A DNA stretch of 64,000 nt from Ornithinibacillus caprae (GTDB lineage: Bacteria > Bacillota > Bacilli > Bacillales > Amphibacillaceae): assembly GCF_009728145.1 (NCBI RefSeq), contig NZ_WOCA01000008.1:62001-126000 (forward strand). Reading direction: 5' to 3'. Shown piece by piece: positions 25,608-33,742 of this stretch. Position numbers and translations under genes: made by a program. The notes beneath the pieces are model-generated. The model saw only the letters and a list, made by a program, of their open reading frames with translations. It made no database searches and was not told the DNA's origin. Every line of letters begins with the position of its first letter. Positions within the stretch are counted from its first letter, which is position 1.

Positions 25608-26660
25608 ATGAAGGAAAACATTCGTTTAAATGTAGCTTTGTTAAAGAGACGTGTTCCAAACCTTACGATCGCAGCAAAGTCAGTAGGATTACGACCAGCA
25701 ACAGTATCTAACCTCACAACAGGGAAAATATCAATCGCAAAATCTGAGGTTAAAACGCTAGTTGCCCTAGCAACTATTGCTGATTGTACACTTGATGAAT
25801 TAATCATCAGGGAAAATGATACGGAAAAAATTGAAACCGGTATCAAAGTATTGGACTTGTTTGCACCTCTAGTACGTGGGGGCACCGCTGGGTTAGTTGC
25901 TAGACCTGGAATGGGACAATTAGTACTTATGGCAGAGATCTTCCATCGATTGAAAAAACTCCATTTTACAACTTTATTTCTTATGCCTAGTGAAGAGATA
26001 GCAGGTGTAAATGATGTCATTGAGCAAGTCGATTATAGCAGCTCTTACCCAGATGATATTTACAACCGAGTTCAAGAAATGAACGAGGAATCAAATATCG
26101 TTATTGGGGTAGATCGTACAATGGTAGTTACTGGTGATCTTTTTGATTTTCAAGAAAAACTACAAGAGGCTACAGTACGACCGGTCACAATTGTGTTAGT
26201 TGATACATTAGGGGAGGTAGTTGATGAAGATTTACCGTATGGTCCTTTGGAAACGTTTTGGCGATTTGATATGGATTTAGCGACCAGAAAGATGTTTCCA
26301 GCGGTAGATCCAGTTGTTTCAACCTCCTCTATTCTAGAAGGTGCGTATTTAGATTCACCCCATTTTTCCATCCAACAACGTGCTAGAAAACTATTACGTC
26401 GATATAAGGAATTAACATTTATCGTTGATCAATGGGGAATAGAAAAATTATCTGAATCTGATTTATTGGTTTATCGCCGAGGACAACGATTAGAAGCTTT
26501 TCTTACTCAACCATTTTATGTCGCAGAACCAGTGGCAAAGAAAAAAGGGGAGTGGGTAAGCCTTCAGGATACGATTGAGCAGGTACGTAAAGTGTTAGAT
26601 GGTGTCGTTGATCATAAAGATGTTGAAGATCTATTGTATGTAGGTGGTTTGGATGGCTAA
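25608..26660 (+). CDS. XRE-type HTH protein fused to a degenerate F1-ATPase beta-like domain
   Basis: 350 residues. Residues about 1-70 form a Cro/XRE-like HTH (AKSVGLRPATVSNL). From residue 75 on the protein follows the F1-ATPase beta subunit: IETGIKVLDLFAPLVRGG (beta: ETGIKVxDLLAPYxxGG), PAVDP with STSSIL (231-242), a LSESD segment (281-285) at the DELSEED position, FLTQPFYVAEP (298-308), WVSLQDTI and VLDGVVDH. The P-loop GGAGVGKT is ARPGMGQL (98-105), so the Walker A lysine and threonine are gone; the GER catalytic segment is also absent while a Walker-B-like VLVD (197-199) remains. The beta-barrel domain is replaced by the HTH. Probably a regulator using a dead ATPase fold for ligand sensing or oligomerisation. 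It overlaps the acetamidase gene by 8 bp. Function unknown. Confidence 0.75.
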   Translation: MKENIRLNVALLKRRVPNLTIAAKSVGLRPATVSNLTTGKISIAKSEVKTLVALATIADCTLDELIIRENDTEKIETGIKVLDLFAPLVRGGTAGLVARPGMGQLVLMAEIFHRLKKLHFTTLFLMPSEEIAGVNDVIEQVDYSSSYPDDIYNRVQEMNEESNIVIGVDRTMVVTGDLFDFQEKLQEATVRPVTIVLVDTLGEVVDEDLPYGPLETFWRFDMDLATRKMFPAVDPVVSTSSILEGAYLDSPHFSIQQRARKLLRRYKELTFIVDQWGIEKLSESDLLVYRRGQRLEAFLTQPFYVAEPVAKKKGEWVSLQDTIEQVRKVLDGVVDHKDVEDLLYVGGLDG

Positions 26661-27609
26661 CGTGTACCATGTATCTCCATCAAGAGAGACCCTACATGGA
26701 TTTTTTAGTAGAGAGCTAGAACCAGTTTTAGAGATTCAACCAGGAGATACTGTTGTTTTTAAAACACTTGATTCAGCATGGGGGCTAGAGAAACGATCCA
26801 GTGCTGGTAGTCCGAGAAAGAAATTTTCGGATATCGCTACACATCGTCAAAGTAAAACCTTTGGCCATTCGTTAGTTGGTCCTATATTTATAGAAGGGGC
26901 AATGCCGAACCAAACGTTAGAAATTAAGATAAATGAAATCATTCCTGGAACATGGGGATGGGCTTCTGCTGGAGGTTTTAAAAGCTATTGGAATGAAAAA
27001 ATGGGTATGGTAGATGAAAAAGAGGTAACTTTAGACTTTGAACTTGATCATAGTAAGATGATTGGCCGTAGTCAGTTTGGAAGTTTTGATTATTCGGTCA
27101 AGCTGAATCCATTTATGGGGATTATGGGAATGCCACCGGCGGAATATGGGCAACACACGACGATTACACCAAGACGGTGGGGTGGAAATATAGATTGTAA
27201 AGAATTACAGGCGGGAAGTACTCTCTACCTACCCGTTCCAGTTGAAGGCGGCCTGTTTTCGGTTGGAGATGGTCATGCTGCACAAGGGGATGGTGAGGTT
27301 AGTGGACCAGCGTTAGAGTGTCCGATGGAGAGAGTCAGTTTAACATTTAACGTACTAAATGATATGCCTATAAATATGCCTCGAGCTAAAACGAAAGACG
27401 GTTGGATAACGATGGGATTTCATGAAAACCTTGAAGAAGCTATGTGGTTAGCATTAAGCGAAATGTTAGATTTGATGTCAACCAACTATCAAATTTCACG
27501 GACAGAAGCTTATGCATTTGCATCCCTTGTTGTCGATCTACATATTACCCAAGTTGTTAATCATGTTAAAGGAGTTCATGCTTTTCTATCTTTTGATGCA
27601 TTACGTTAA
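26653..27609 (+). CDS. Acetamidase/formamidase family protein
   Basis: 318-residue FmdA/AmdA-family amidase. Typical blocks are LEIQPGDTVVFKT, HSLVGPIFIEGAMPNQTL, WGGNIDCKELQAGSTLYLPV and FSVGDGHAAQGDGEVSGPAL. These enzymes hydrolyse formamide, acetamide or related short amides to ammonia and a carboxylate. ATG 26653 is placed 5-6 nt after TAGGTGG; an in-frame GTG at 26644 lies inside that ribosome site. Overlap with the HTH/F1-beta-like gene indicates that the two are one transcriptional unit and probably one functional module. Confidence 0.82.
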   Translation: MANVYHVSPSRETLHGFFSRELEPVLEIQPGDTVVFKTLDSAWGLEKRSSAGSPRKKFSDIATHRQSKTFGHSLVGPIFIEGAMPNQTLEIKINEIIPGTWGWASAGGFKSYWNEKMGMVDEKEVTLDFELDHSKMIGRSQFGSFDYSVKLNPFMGIMGMPPAEYGQHTTITPRRWGGNIDCKELQAGSTLYLPVPVEGGLFSVGDGHAAQGDGEVSGPALECPMERVSLTFNVLNDMPINMPRAKTKDGWITMGFHENLEEAMWLALSEMLDLMSTNYQISRTEAYAFASLVVDLHITQVVNHVKGVHAFLSFDALR

Positions 27610-27635
27610 TTCACATTTGGAGAGGGGATTGTATA

Positions 27636-28377
27636 ATGAGTAACATTGAAAAGGGTTTTGTAGCTGTAAATGGAGGTAACATATATTTTGAAGTGGCAGG
27701 GGAAGGTGAAGCGATTTTATTTTTACATGGGCTTTTTTTAGATTCTCGATTGTGGGAGGATCAATTTCACGAATTCGCTAAAACCCATAAAGTTATTCGC
27801 CTTGACCTCCGTGGCTTTGGCCAAACAGAGATTACTGAGGAACCGTTTACTAACTATGAGGATTTAAAAGGTGTATTGGATTATCTAAATATAGATAATG
27901 TGCATGTAGTTGGGCTTTCATTCGGTTCATTACTTGCTCTAGAATTAGCTATCGTCTATCCCAACCTTGTTGATAGCTTAAAAAATCTTTTTCTCCATAT
28001 ATTATTAAAGTTTTTGCCTGAACCTCCCCTAGTCTCTCTTGAGTATTTCCAAGAAAGATCGGCTTCCTGTTTATTGCTGGCTTTTGAAAGTTTTCTTTTA
28101 GCATGGATTGATATAATCTTTCATTTTGCTTGGAAACTTCAACCTCAGAGCTTCCTCCAAATAACCACATATCCGTTTGTAACTGTAGGATTATACAACT
28201 GGCGTAGAATTTCTACATTCCAACATAAACCATAGTGAAAAAGATTCCTTTAAACACTCTGCCCACATGATCAACCTAAGCGAACCAGACTTATTTAACA
28301 ATAGATTACGAAACTTCTTAGTGGGGTCAGGTCCCTTGTCCCACAGAGAAAATGAAGAAAATTCCTTGTCTAAATAG
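27636..28377 (+). pseudogene. Alpha/beta hydrolase gene broken by an internal inversion
   Basis: The plus strand reads a normal alpha/beta hydrolase start up to about 27980 (LFLHGLFLDSRLW, VVGLSFGSLLALELA with the nucleophile Ser, YPNLVDSL). From about 28195 it reads a normal hydrolase end (FKHSAHMINLSEPDLFNN, containing the catalytic His). The piece between (about 27981-28194) reads as hydrolase only on the minus strand: LQTDMWLFGGSSEVE to AKTLIIYGEKDF, the latter with the catalytic Asp. So the central third has been flipped in place, probably with loss of some residues. The plus-strand frame through it is nonsense. The 3' end runs into a GGGTCAGG repeat. Third gene of the HTH/acetamidase unit. 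Confidence 0.82.
28321..28345. repeat. GGGTCAGGTCCC-type repeat at the pseudogene end
   Basis: GTGGGGTCAGGTCCCTTGTC then CCACA, a further copy of the dispersed family, fused in frame to the hydrolase C-terminal codons. Confidence 0.7.
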
Positions 28378-28398
28378 GGTTTTGCTGGAAAATAAAAA

Positions 28399-28470
28399 GG
28401 GGACAGTGAACCTGTCCCTAAGTTGCACGGAATTGAAAATGGGACAGTGTACCTGTCCCCATTGTCCCAT
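28399..28470. repeat. Paired GGGACAGTGWACCTGTCCC palindromes
   Basis: GGGGACAGTGAACCTGTCCC (28399-28418) and GGGACAGTGTACCTGTCCCC (28441-28460, with a further TGTCCCA) are near-perfect palindromes, the cleanest copies in the window. The second ends exactly at the stop codon of the minus-strand atoE-like gene and could fold as its terminator. Confidence 0.8.
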
Positions 28471-29805
28471 TTAGAAGAATAATAGTCCAATAGATATTGG
28501 GATGAAGCTGTAGATTAGTATTATGACGCAGAATCCCATGATATCTTTTACTTTTAATCCTGCTATTGCTAGTAGTGGTAATGCCCAGAATGGTTGGATC
28601 ATATTTGTCCACGCATCTCCCCAGGCAACTGCCATAGCTGTTTTTGCTGTATCTACGCCAAGATCCATTGCAGCTGGAATCATAATTGGCCCTTGGATTG
28701 CCCATTGTCCTCCACCAGAAGGAACGAAGAAGTTTACAATTCCTGCACTGATAAAGCTGAATAAAGGAAGTGTGAATTCCGTTGAGATATTCACAAACCA
28801 CATTGACATTTGCTCCGATAATCCTGATGTCACCATCATACCCATAATCCCTGCATAGAACGGAAATTGAATAATTATTCCACCCGCATTTTTTACTGCA
28901 TCCGTTACACTATTTAAGAAGCGGCGCGGTGTACGGTGAAAAATGATACCTAAGAATAGAAAGATAAAGTTAACGATATTAATATTTAGATCTAATCCAT
29001 TCTGTATGAAATGGTAGATAATAAACACAAGACCTAATACCCCGATAATTAAAGAGATAATCTGACTGTTTTCCAAACGCTCTGCAGGAGTCATTTCTTC
29101 CTTAGGTGCTTCTGTTGGTACCTCAATTTGGGTTGCCTGCAAGTCTAGTAGCTCAGGATCGATTTTACCTAATCCTTGCGTAGACTTCATTACTAAACGG
29201 TTTAATAGTGGTAGTGTAATTAGAAGCGTCCCTACAATAAATAGGTTAAAACTACTTAACAATGTTTCGGTAACAGGGATAACACCAACGAGATCAGCTA
29301 GAAAGTGATCTTCTGTTGCAATGGTTAAAGGAACAGATCCTGATAATCCACCATGCCAAAGCAAGAATGCACTATACGCACTTGCCATAAGTAGACGGTA
29401 ATCTACCGATGGAACTCTTTTCGCAACATGAATGGCAAGTAGTGCACCAACAACTAGCCCAAAACCATAGTTAATTAAGTTTGCAATTCCCGCAACAAAT
29501 GTTACCAAGATAATAGCTTGTCCAGGCGAGTTAGCTAGATTACTAATTTTCCCCAGCATTTTTTTAACAATAGGGCTGTTTGCTAAAATGTAACCAGTCA
29601 CCACGACTAAGGACATTTGCATGGCAAAGGCTAATAGATCCCAAAAACCTCCACCCCAATATTCCACCATCTGCACAGCAGAACTATCGGTAAAAAATAC
29701 ACCTAATAAAAATACAACAAAGGTTAAAATGATAGCAAATAAAAATGCATCAGGTAAGTACCTTCGCACCATGCGGTCAAAAAAAGCAGTAATTGAACCG
29801 AACAT
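28471..29805 (-). CDS. atoE: Short-chain fatty acid transporter, AtoE family
   Basis: 444-residue polytopic membrane protein of the AtoE/TIGR00366 family, about 11-12 TM helices. FWDLLAFAMQMSLVVVTGY, SAFLLWHGGLSGSVPLTIAT, FFVPSGGGQWAIQGPI and VAWGDAWTNMIQPFWALP are family landmarks. It should import short-chain fatty acids such as butyrate or acetoacetate. The start ATG at 29805 follows AAAGGAGG; a longer frame upstream lacks a ribosome site. The gene stands alone and convergent to the hydrolase pseudogene. Confidence 0.88.
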   Translation of the reverse strand: MFGSITAFFDRMVRRYLPDAFLFAIILTFVVFLLGVFFTDSSAVQMVEYWGGGFWDLLAFAMQMSLVVVTGYILANSPIVKKMLGKISNLANSPGQAIILVTFVAGIANLINYGFGLVVGALLAIHVAKRVPSVDYRLLMASAYSAFLLWHGGLSGSVPLTIATEDHFLADLVGVIPVTETLLSSFNLFIVGTLLITLPLLNRLVMKSTQGLGKIDPELLDLQATQIEVPTEAPKEEMTPAERLENSQIISLIIGVLGLVFIIYHFIQNGLDLNINIVNFIFLFLGIIFHRTPRRFLNSVTDAVKNAGGIIIQFPFYAGIMGMMVTSGLSEQMSMWFVNISTEFTLPLFSFISAGIVNFFVPSGGGQWAIQGPIMIPAAMDLGVDTAKTAMAVAWGDAWTNMIQPFWALPLLAIAGLKVKDIMGFCVIILIYSFIPISIGLLFF

Positions 29806-29951
29806 AGAATAACCTCCTTTTAATATGATAGAATTACTACATTTTATTCTTAACATTCGCAATTGCCCGACATATTGTATGTGGTTTTTAGACGCACATG
29901 GAACCATTTTATCTTGTATTGGGAATCGGTTCAATTGAGAAGCTGATTTTT

Positions 29952-30040
29952 TGGCAGATAGGAGTATAAATTTTTCCATCCTGCATAGTTGCAACTAAGG
30001 CATTCACCATAAAGGCTTGGAAAATGCCAAGTTTTCTAAT
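29952..30040. repeat. Dispersed hairpin repeat, full copy
   Basis: Second long copy of the element at 15281: AGATAGGAGTATAAATTTTT, CCATCCTGCATAGTTGCAAC, TAAGGCATTCACCATAAAGG and GCCAAGTTTTCTAAT. The remaining parts of this 522-bp gap (29806-29951 and 30041-30327) hold the atoE promoter side and sequence in which I see no gene. Confidence 0.75.
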
Positions 30041-30327
30041 GTGGGTTATTTTGAGGGTGGGTTGTGGAGCGCTGAACTGGAGGGTGTTGGATTCGCGATG
30101 GTAGTGTGAACGAAGAGGTAATGAGCAGGACTAAGTGGAATGGTCACGTTTATCAGCAAATTACTCCTCAACGAGAATATTAAAATATCATCCATTTCAA
30201 GTTTCCCTACTAAAGAAACAAAATTAACTTTACGAGTGCATTACAGAATAAATGATAATTGAATATATCACGACTTCACCGAATAGTAGTTAAGAAAGTG
30301 ACTCATTAAAAGTGAAGGGTGTTTATT

Positions 30328-31407
30328 ATGATCGTAAAAGAGAAAATTCACCTACTAGAAAGTCAGTTCCGCAAAATGGTTCAAAAAGATAATAATGTAC
30401 ATAATGCCTACTTACTGGTTCATTCAGATCGGAAGGGCATTCATGTGAATTTGGCAGAGGGTATTACAGGTGAGATGAAGGCTACTGCCAACCAACCCTA
30501 TTATGTGGCTAGTGTAGGGAAGATGTTTACGGCTGTTGTTGTTGCTAAGTTAGTAGAGGAAGGAAATCTGTCCTATGAGGATTTTATTGCAAGGTATTTA
30601 GATGAAGATATGGTACAAGCGTTGCATGTATATGAAGGAACGGATTATACGTATGACATTAAAGTGAAGCATTTATTGAATCATACAGCAGGGATCCATG
30701 ACTTCTTTGAGGATAAACCAAAAGAGGGAAAACCTATTGTTGATTTGCTTCTAGAAGAACCAGATAGATATTGGACACCTCGAGATGCTATCCAATGGTC
30801 AAAGGAGAATCTTACATCACATTTTCCACCCGGTGAAGGGTTTCATTATTCGGATACAGGTTATCACTTGCTTGGATTAGTAATTGAGCAGGTGACAGGT
30901 GAGCCGTTTCAGGAAGTATTGAAACAATATATTTTTCAACCACTTGGTATGAAAAATTCGTATTTACTGCATTATTCCACTCCAATTCAAGAAAGTAATT
31001 ATCCAATGGCGGATGTATTTATTAATGATAATAAAGCTACCAATTATCGGTGTTTGAGTATCGACTATGCTGGTGGTGGGGTTGTAGCTTCATCTAAGGA
31101 ATTATTGAGGTTTATGAAGGCAGTAGTGAATCATGAGATTCTTTCAAAGGAGGCATTGGAGCGTATGCATGATTGGGCGAAGTTCGCTCCAGGGATCGAC
31201 TATGGATATGGAATTATGAAATTTAAGTCAACACCACTTGTACTTCCGAAGAGATATAATATGTGGGGGAATGCTGGTATTACGGGCACGTTCATGTTTT
31301 ATCATCCAGAATTAGAGACTTATTTTGTTGGGAGTTTGAATAATTATTTAGATCATCGGAAAGGAATTAAGATGGTGTTTAAGATGGTGGATGCGCTGAT
31401 GAAGTAG
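30328..31407 (+). CDS. Serine hydrolase, beta-lactamase class C-like
   Basis: 359-residue cytoplasmic-looking (no signal peptide) member of the beta-lactamase/PBP4-like family. SxxK nucleophile in YVASVGKMFTAV, second motif YSDTGYHLLG, third motif around WGNAGITGTFMFY (HxG/KTG position). The gene is monocistronic. ATG 30328 is 8 nt after GAAGGG; an earlier GTG at 30319 overlaps that site. Most similar in layout to bacterial esterase/D-peptidase types; substrate not predictable. Confidence 0.75.
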   Translation: MIVKEKIHLLESQFRKMVQKDNNVHNAYLLVHSDRKGIHVNLAEGITGEMKATANQPYYVASVGKMFTAVVVAKLVEEGNLSYEDFIARYLDEDMVQALHVYEGTDYTYDIKVKHLLNHTAGIHDFFEDKPKEGKPIVDLLLEEPDRYWTPRDAIQWSKENLTSHFPPGEGFHYSDTGYHLLGLVIEQVTGEPFQEVLKQYIFQPLGMKNSYLLHYSTPIQESNYPMADVFINDNKATNYRCLSIDYAGGGVVASSKELLRFMKAVVNHEILSKEALERMHDWAKFAPGIDYGYGIMKFKSTPLVLPKRYNMWGNAGITGTFMFYHPELETYFVGSLNNYLDHRKGIKMVFKMVDALMK

Positions 31408-31493
31408 TCACAATGAACCTCAATTGGTTGAATAGTTTTTTAGCCCTCTGATACACGAAGGAAACAGAATTATCAGTATTCCTGATATCGTGT

Positions 31494-31499
31494 TATAAT
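31494..31499 (+). promoter_or_regulatory. -10 box of the Uma2-type gene
   Basis: A perfect TATAAT 31 bp upstream of the ATG; no clear -35 box could be assigned. Confidence 0.35.
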
Positions 31500-31530
31500 A
31501 ATACAAATAAATTCCAGGGGGTAAATTTTT

Positions 31531-32091
31531 ATGAGTTTACCACAAGAAAGAAAAGTTAGTCTTGAAGAATTTTATACGATGAGAGAAGATACCAATCAGT
31601 TATTAGAATACGTAGACGGTGTGATTTTAACGTCTCCGTCACCATCAACAAAGCATCAAAGAATATCAGGAAAGTTACAAGCAAAATTATTCAATTTCCT
31701 AGAATATAGTGATTGTGAGGTATTTGCTGCTCCATATGATATTCAGCTATATCGTGATGATTTGGATGATGTAAAGATATTTATCCCTGATTTGTCTGTA
31801 ATTTGTGATAAAAGTGGGTTAGTTGAAAATAAATATGTAGGTGTCCCAAAACTAATCATCGAGATTTTAAGTCCATCCAATCAGTCCCATGACTTAGTTG
31901 TAAAAATGGAAGCCTATATGAAATACGGTGTTGAGGAATATTGGATCATTAATCCGATGTTAAATGTCATTCAAATATATACCTTGAATGATGATCATTT
32001 GTATGAGCAAACGGAAGTTATGAAGGAAACAGGAATGATCAAATCAGAAGTTTTAGCTGGATTTGAAGTACGGTTAGAAGAGGTGTTTTAA
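31531..32091 (+). CDS. Uma2-family (DUF820) putative endonuclease
   Basis: 186 residues of the DUF820 PD-(D/E)xK fold: LLEYVDGVILTSPSPSTKHQ, IPDLSVICD, PKLIIEILSPSNQSHDLVVKMEAYMKYGVEEYW. The pattern P-D-(x)n-E-I-L and a following lysine are consistent with a restriction-like nuclease core. Common in cyanobacteria and some Bacilli, with unknown biological role. It has its own promoter and terminator and no linked modification gene, so a classical restriction system is not supported. Confidence 0.8.
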   Translation: MSLPQERKVSLEEFYTMREDTNQLLEYVDGVILTSPSPSTKHQRISGKLQAKLFNFLEYSDCEVFAAPYDIQLYRDDLDDVKIFIPDLSVICDKSGLVENKYVGVPKLIIEILSPSNQSHDLVVKMEAYMKYGVEEYWIINPMLNVIQIYTLNDDHLYEQTEVMKETGMIKSEVLAGFEVRLEEVF

Positions 32092-32115
32092 AAGGGGAAA
32101 AGCTCCCCTTTTTTT
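32091..32115 (+). terminator. Terminator of the Uma2-type gene
   Basis: AAAGGGGA and TCCCCTTT with a 5-nt loop and a T7 run, beginning at the stop codon. Confidence 0.85.
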
Positions 32116-32753
32116 AATGATTGTATCCAGTATAAAGAGTAACGAAGATAATTCAGCTTCAAATGGTTTATTGAGCAACTCGTTAAACGTTTTTCCAATG
32201 AAAATATGACTCAAAAGTTAAAGATTAATGTTAAAAATGGAATCTATATAGCTAAGAAAGAAATAACATCTTATCTTCTACAGCTATCAGTCGTTAGGAT
32301 ATGTAACAGAGGAACCAGGGTCAAATAGAAAAGAAAGTATAGAACAAATAAGGTTGTTTTAAAGTTTCTTCCAATAGTATTCGATTAATAAATATAAAGA
32401 AGCCGCTTATCCAGTGAATCGGATAAGCGGTTAGTTCTTTGGGATAGAGGGTCAGGAACCTTGTCCCATCCCAACAGTATTCGGACTGTGAATCTTCGTC
32501 CCTCTCTTCACGTGCGAGAGTGGTACTAATGTTGCAGGAAATTCGCGTACATAACTAGAAGTCCTTCTTATATCAGTGAAAATTAAAAAGCAATGAAGAT
32601 ATACAAGCAAAAATTAATATATTACTTGTGTGAAACAGTAATTTTAGTGGCAAGGCTTGCTATAATACAACTTTTTATTCGCTTGTTGGTAATATGAGAA
32701 CATGATAAACTAAAACATAATATTCATTCACTTCAATATAGGGAGGGAATCGG
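32116..32753. other. Intergenic region with a possible gene remnant and repeat debris
   Basis: No intact gene. At about 32157-32330 a short frame reads FKWFIEQLVKRFSNENMTQK and continues to GIYIAKKEITSYLLQ before stopping; it has no start or ribosome site and looks like decayed coding sequence of unknown origin. At 32402-32431 a hairpin (AGCCGCTTATCC/GGATAAGCGGTT) could be an old terminator. It is followed by diverged GGGTCAGG/TTGTCCC repeat pieces (32449-32503). Confidence 0.45.
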
Positions 32754-33089
32754 ATGAGCGAATTTACGATGAAAGATATGTACCAGATAATGAAAGAAAT
32801 TTCTATAAATGTTAAACAGCTTGATGAAAAGGTGAACAAAATTGATGGTAAAGTTAATAAGCTAGATGAAAAAGTTAATAAGCTAGATGAAAAAGTAAAT
32901 AAGTTAGATGAAAAAATTGATACGGTAAAGATTGAATTGAAACAGGATATTCATGAACTAAGAGAAGAAACAAAAGACATTAAAAAAGATACGCGTAGAA
33001 TTGATCAAAAGATTAACATTTTTAGCGAAGACCTTGGTAATGCAAGGGCCGATGTGGCACTTTTACAAAAAGAAGTGAAACTAAAATAG
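32754..33089 (+). CDS. Small coiled-coil protein with heptad repeats
   Basis: 111 residues, soluble and highly charged. Residues about 20-62 are repeats of VNKLDEK (the gene shows a matching 21-bp tandem repeat, AAAGTTAATAAGCTAGATGA), a hydrophobic-polar heptad expected to form a coiled coil; the rest continues as a helical stretch. ATG follows GGGAGG. It stands alone with its own terminator. Similar short coiled-coil proteins occur widely in Bacilli without known function; I do not recognise a specific family. Confidence 0.65.
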   Translation: MSEFTMKDMYQIMKEISINVKQLDEKVNKIDGKVNKLDEKVNKLDEKVNKLDEKIDTVKIELKQDIHELREETKDIKKDTRRIDQKINIFSEDLGNARADVALLQKEVKLK

Positions 33090-33102
33090 TAATGAAACCT
33101 TT

Positions 33103-33131
33103 AAGCATGCAAAAGCAGGCTTATTTTTTTT
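33103..33131 (+). terminator. Terminator of the coiled-coil gene
   Basis: AAGCATGC and GCAGGCTT pair (one mismatch) around an AAAA loop and run into T8. Confidence 0.75.
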
Positions 33132-33628
33132 GGACGATTTATAGGAAACAAGGATTTAGATGCTGAACTATTACTTTCATTTACTTTCATTCTGAATGTA
33201 CAAATCATTTTAACCGTTATATTTGCAATCTACTTCGGTAAAATTTGCATTATTTGGTAGATTCCCTTATTGACTTGGTACACTTCCATTTATTCGTCAA
33301 AGGGACGGGGAATAGGAATTAGCCACTGAAGATTAAATTGACTAATTTATAGTCGCAAGATATAGATGGAAATATTACAGTTTGCTACCAGAAATAGTGG
33401 AAGTATACCTGAGTTTTATACAACAGTGGACTATTTCAGTGGTCTCGGACAAGAAACTCTTCACAATTTTGACAATATGGGACACCTTTCCTGCCCCCCC
33501 GTCCCGCACCCGATCCTCCGTCCCTGTCACTAATTCCAATACATACTCATATTCTTCCCACCCCGCTCATATGCCTAACATATAGGACAGGAATTAAGTC
33601 CTGTATTAAACCAATAGGAGGAGTTTGT
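33132..33628. other. Intergenic region before the symporter unit
   Basis: 497 bp without a supported gene. A C-rich stretch near 33477-33515 (GGGACACC, CCTGCCCCCCCGTCCC) is probably a decayed copy of the GGGACAG repeat family. ACAGGA-ATTAAG-TCCTGT (33587-33604) is a perfect 6-bp inverted repeat just ahead of the small membrane protein gene and could be an operator or the transcript's 5' hairpin. Confidence 0.4.
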
Positions 33629-33742
33629 ATGGAGTATGCCTTAACAGGCTGGACATGGTTTTGGTTCTTTATTCCGATGCCACTGCTTGTGGTATGGGCG
33701 GCTATTACATTTTTCACAGAGAGGAGGAATGATGAAGAATGA
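33629..33742 (+). CDS. Small single-span membrane protein coupled to the symporter gene
   Basis: 37 residues: a short N-terminus, one hydrophobic Trp/Phe-rich helix (GWTWFWFFIPMPLLVVWAAI) and a charged tail ERRNDEE. ATG is preceded by AGGAGGAG, a strong ribosome site, and the stop overlaps the symporter start (ATGA). Small accessory membrane peptides of this kind accompany several sodium:solute symporters, so a role in transporter assembly or stability is inferred. Too short to be identified by similarity alone. Confidence 0.65.
   Translation: MEYALTGWTWFWFFIPMPLLVVWAAITFFTERRNDEE

Noticed and set aside
27949-28170. Separate minus-strand hydrolase-like gene
   Set aside because: It is the inverted central part of the hydrolase at 27636, with no start or end of its own.
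31531-32091. Restriction-modification or toxin system around the Uma2-type gene
   Set aside because: No methylase, specificity or antitoxin gene is adjacent; a single orphan nuclease-like gene only.
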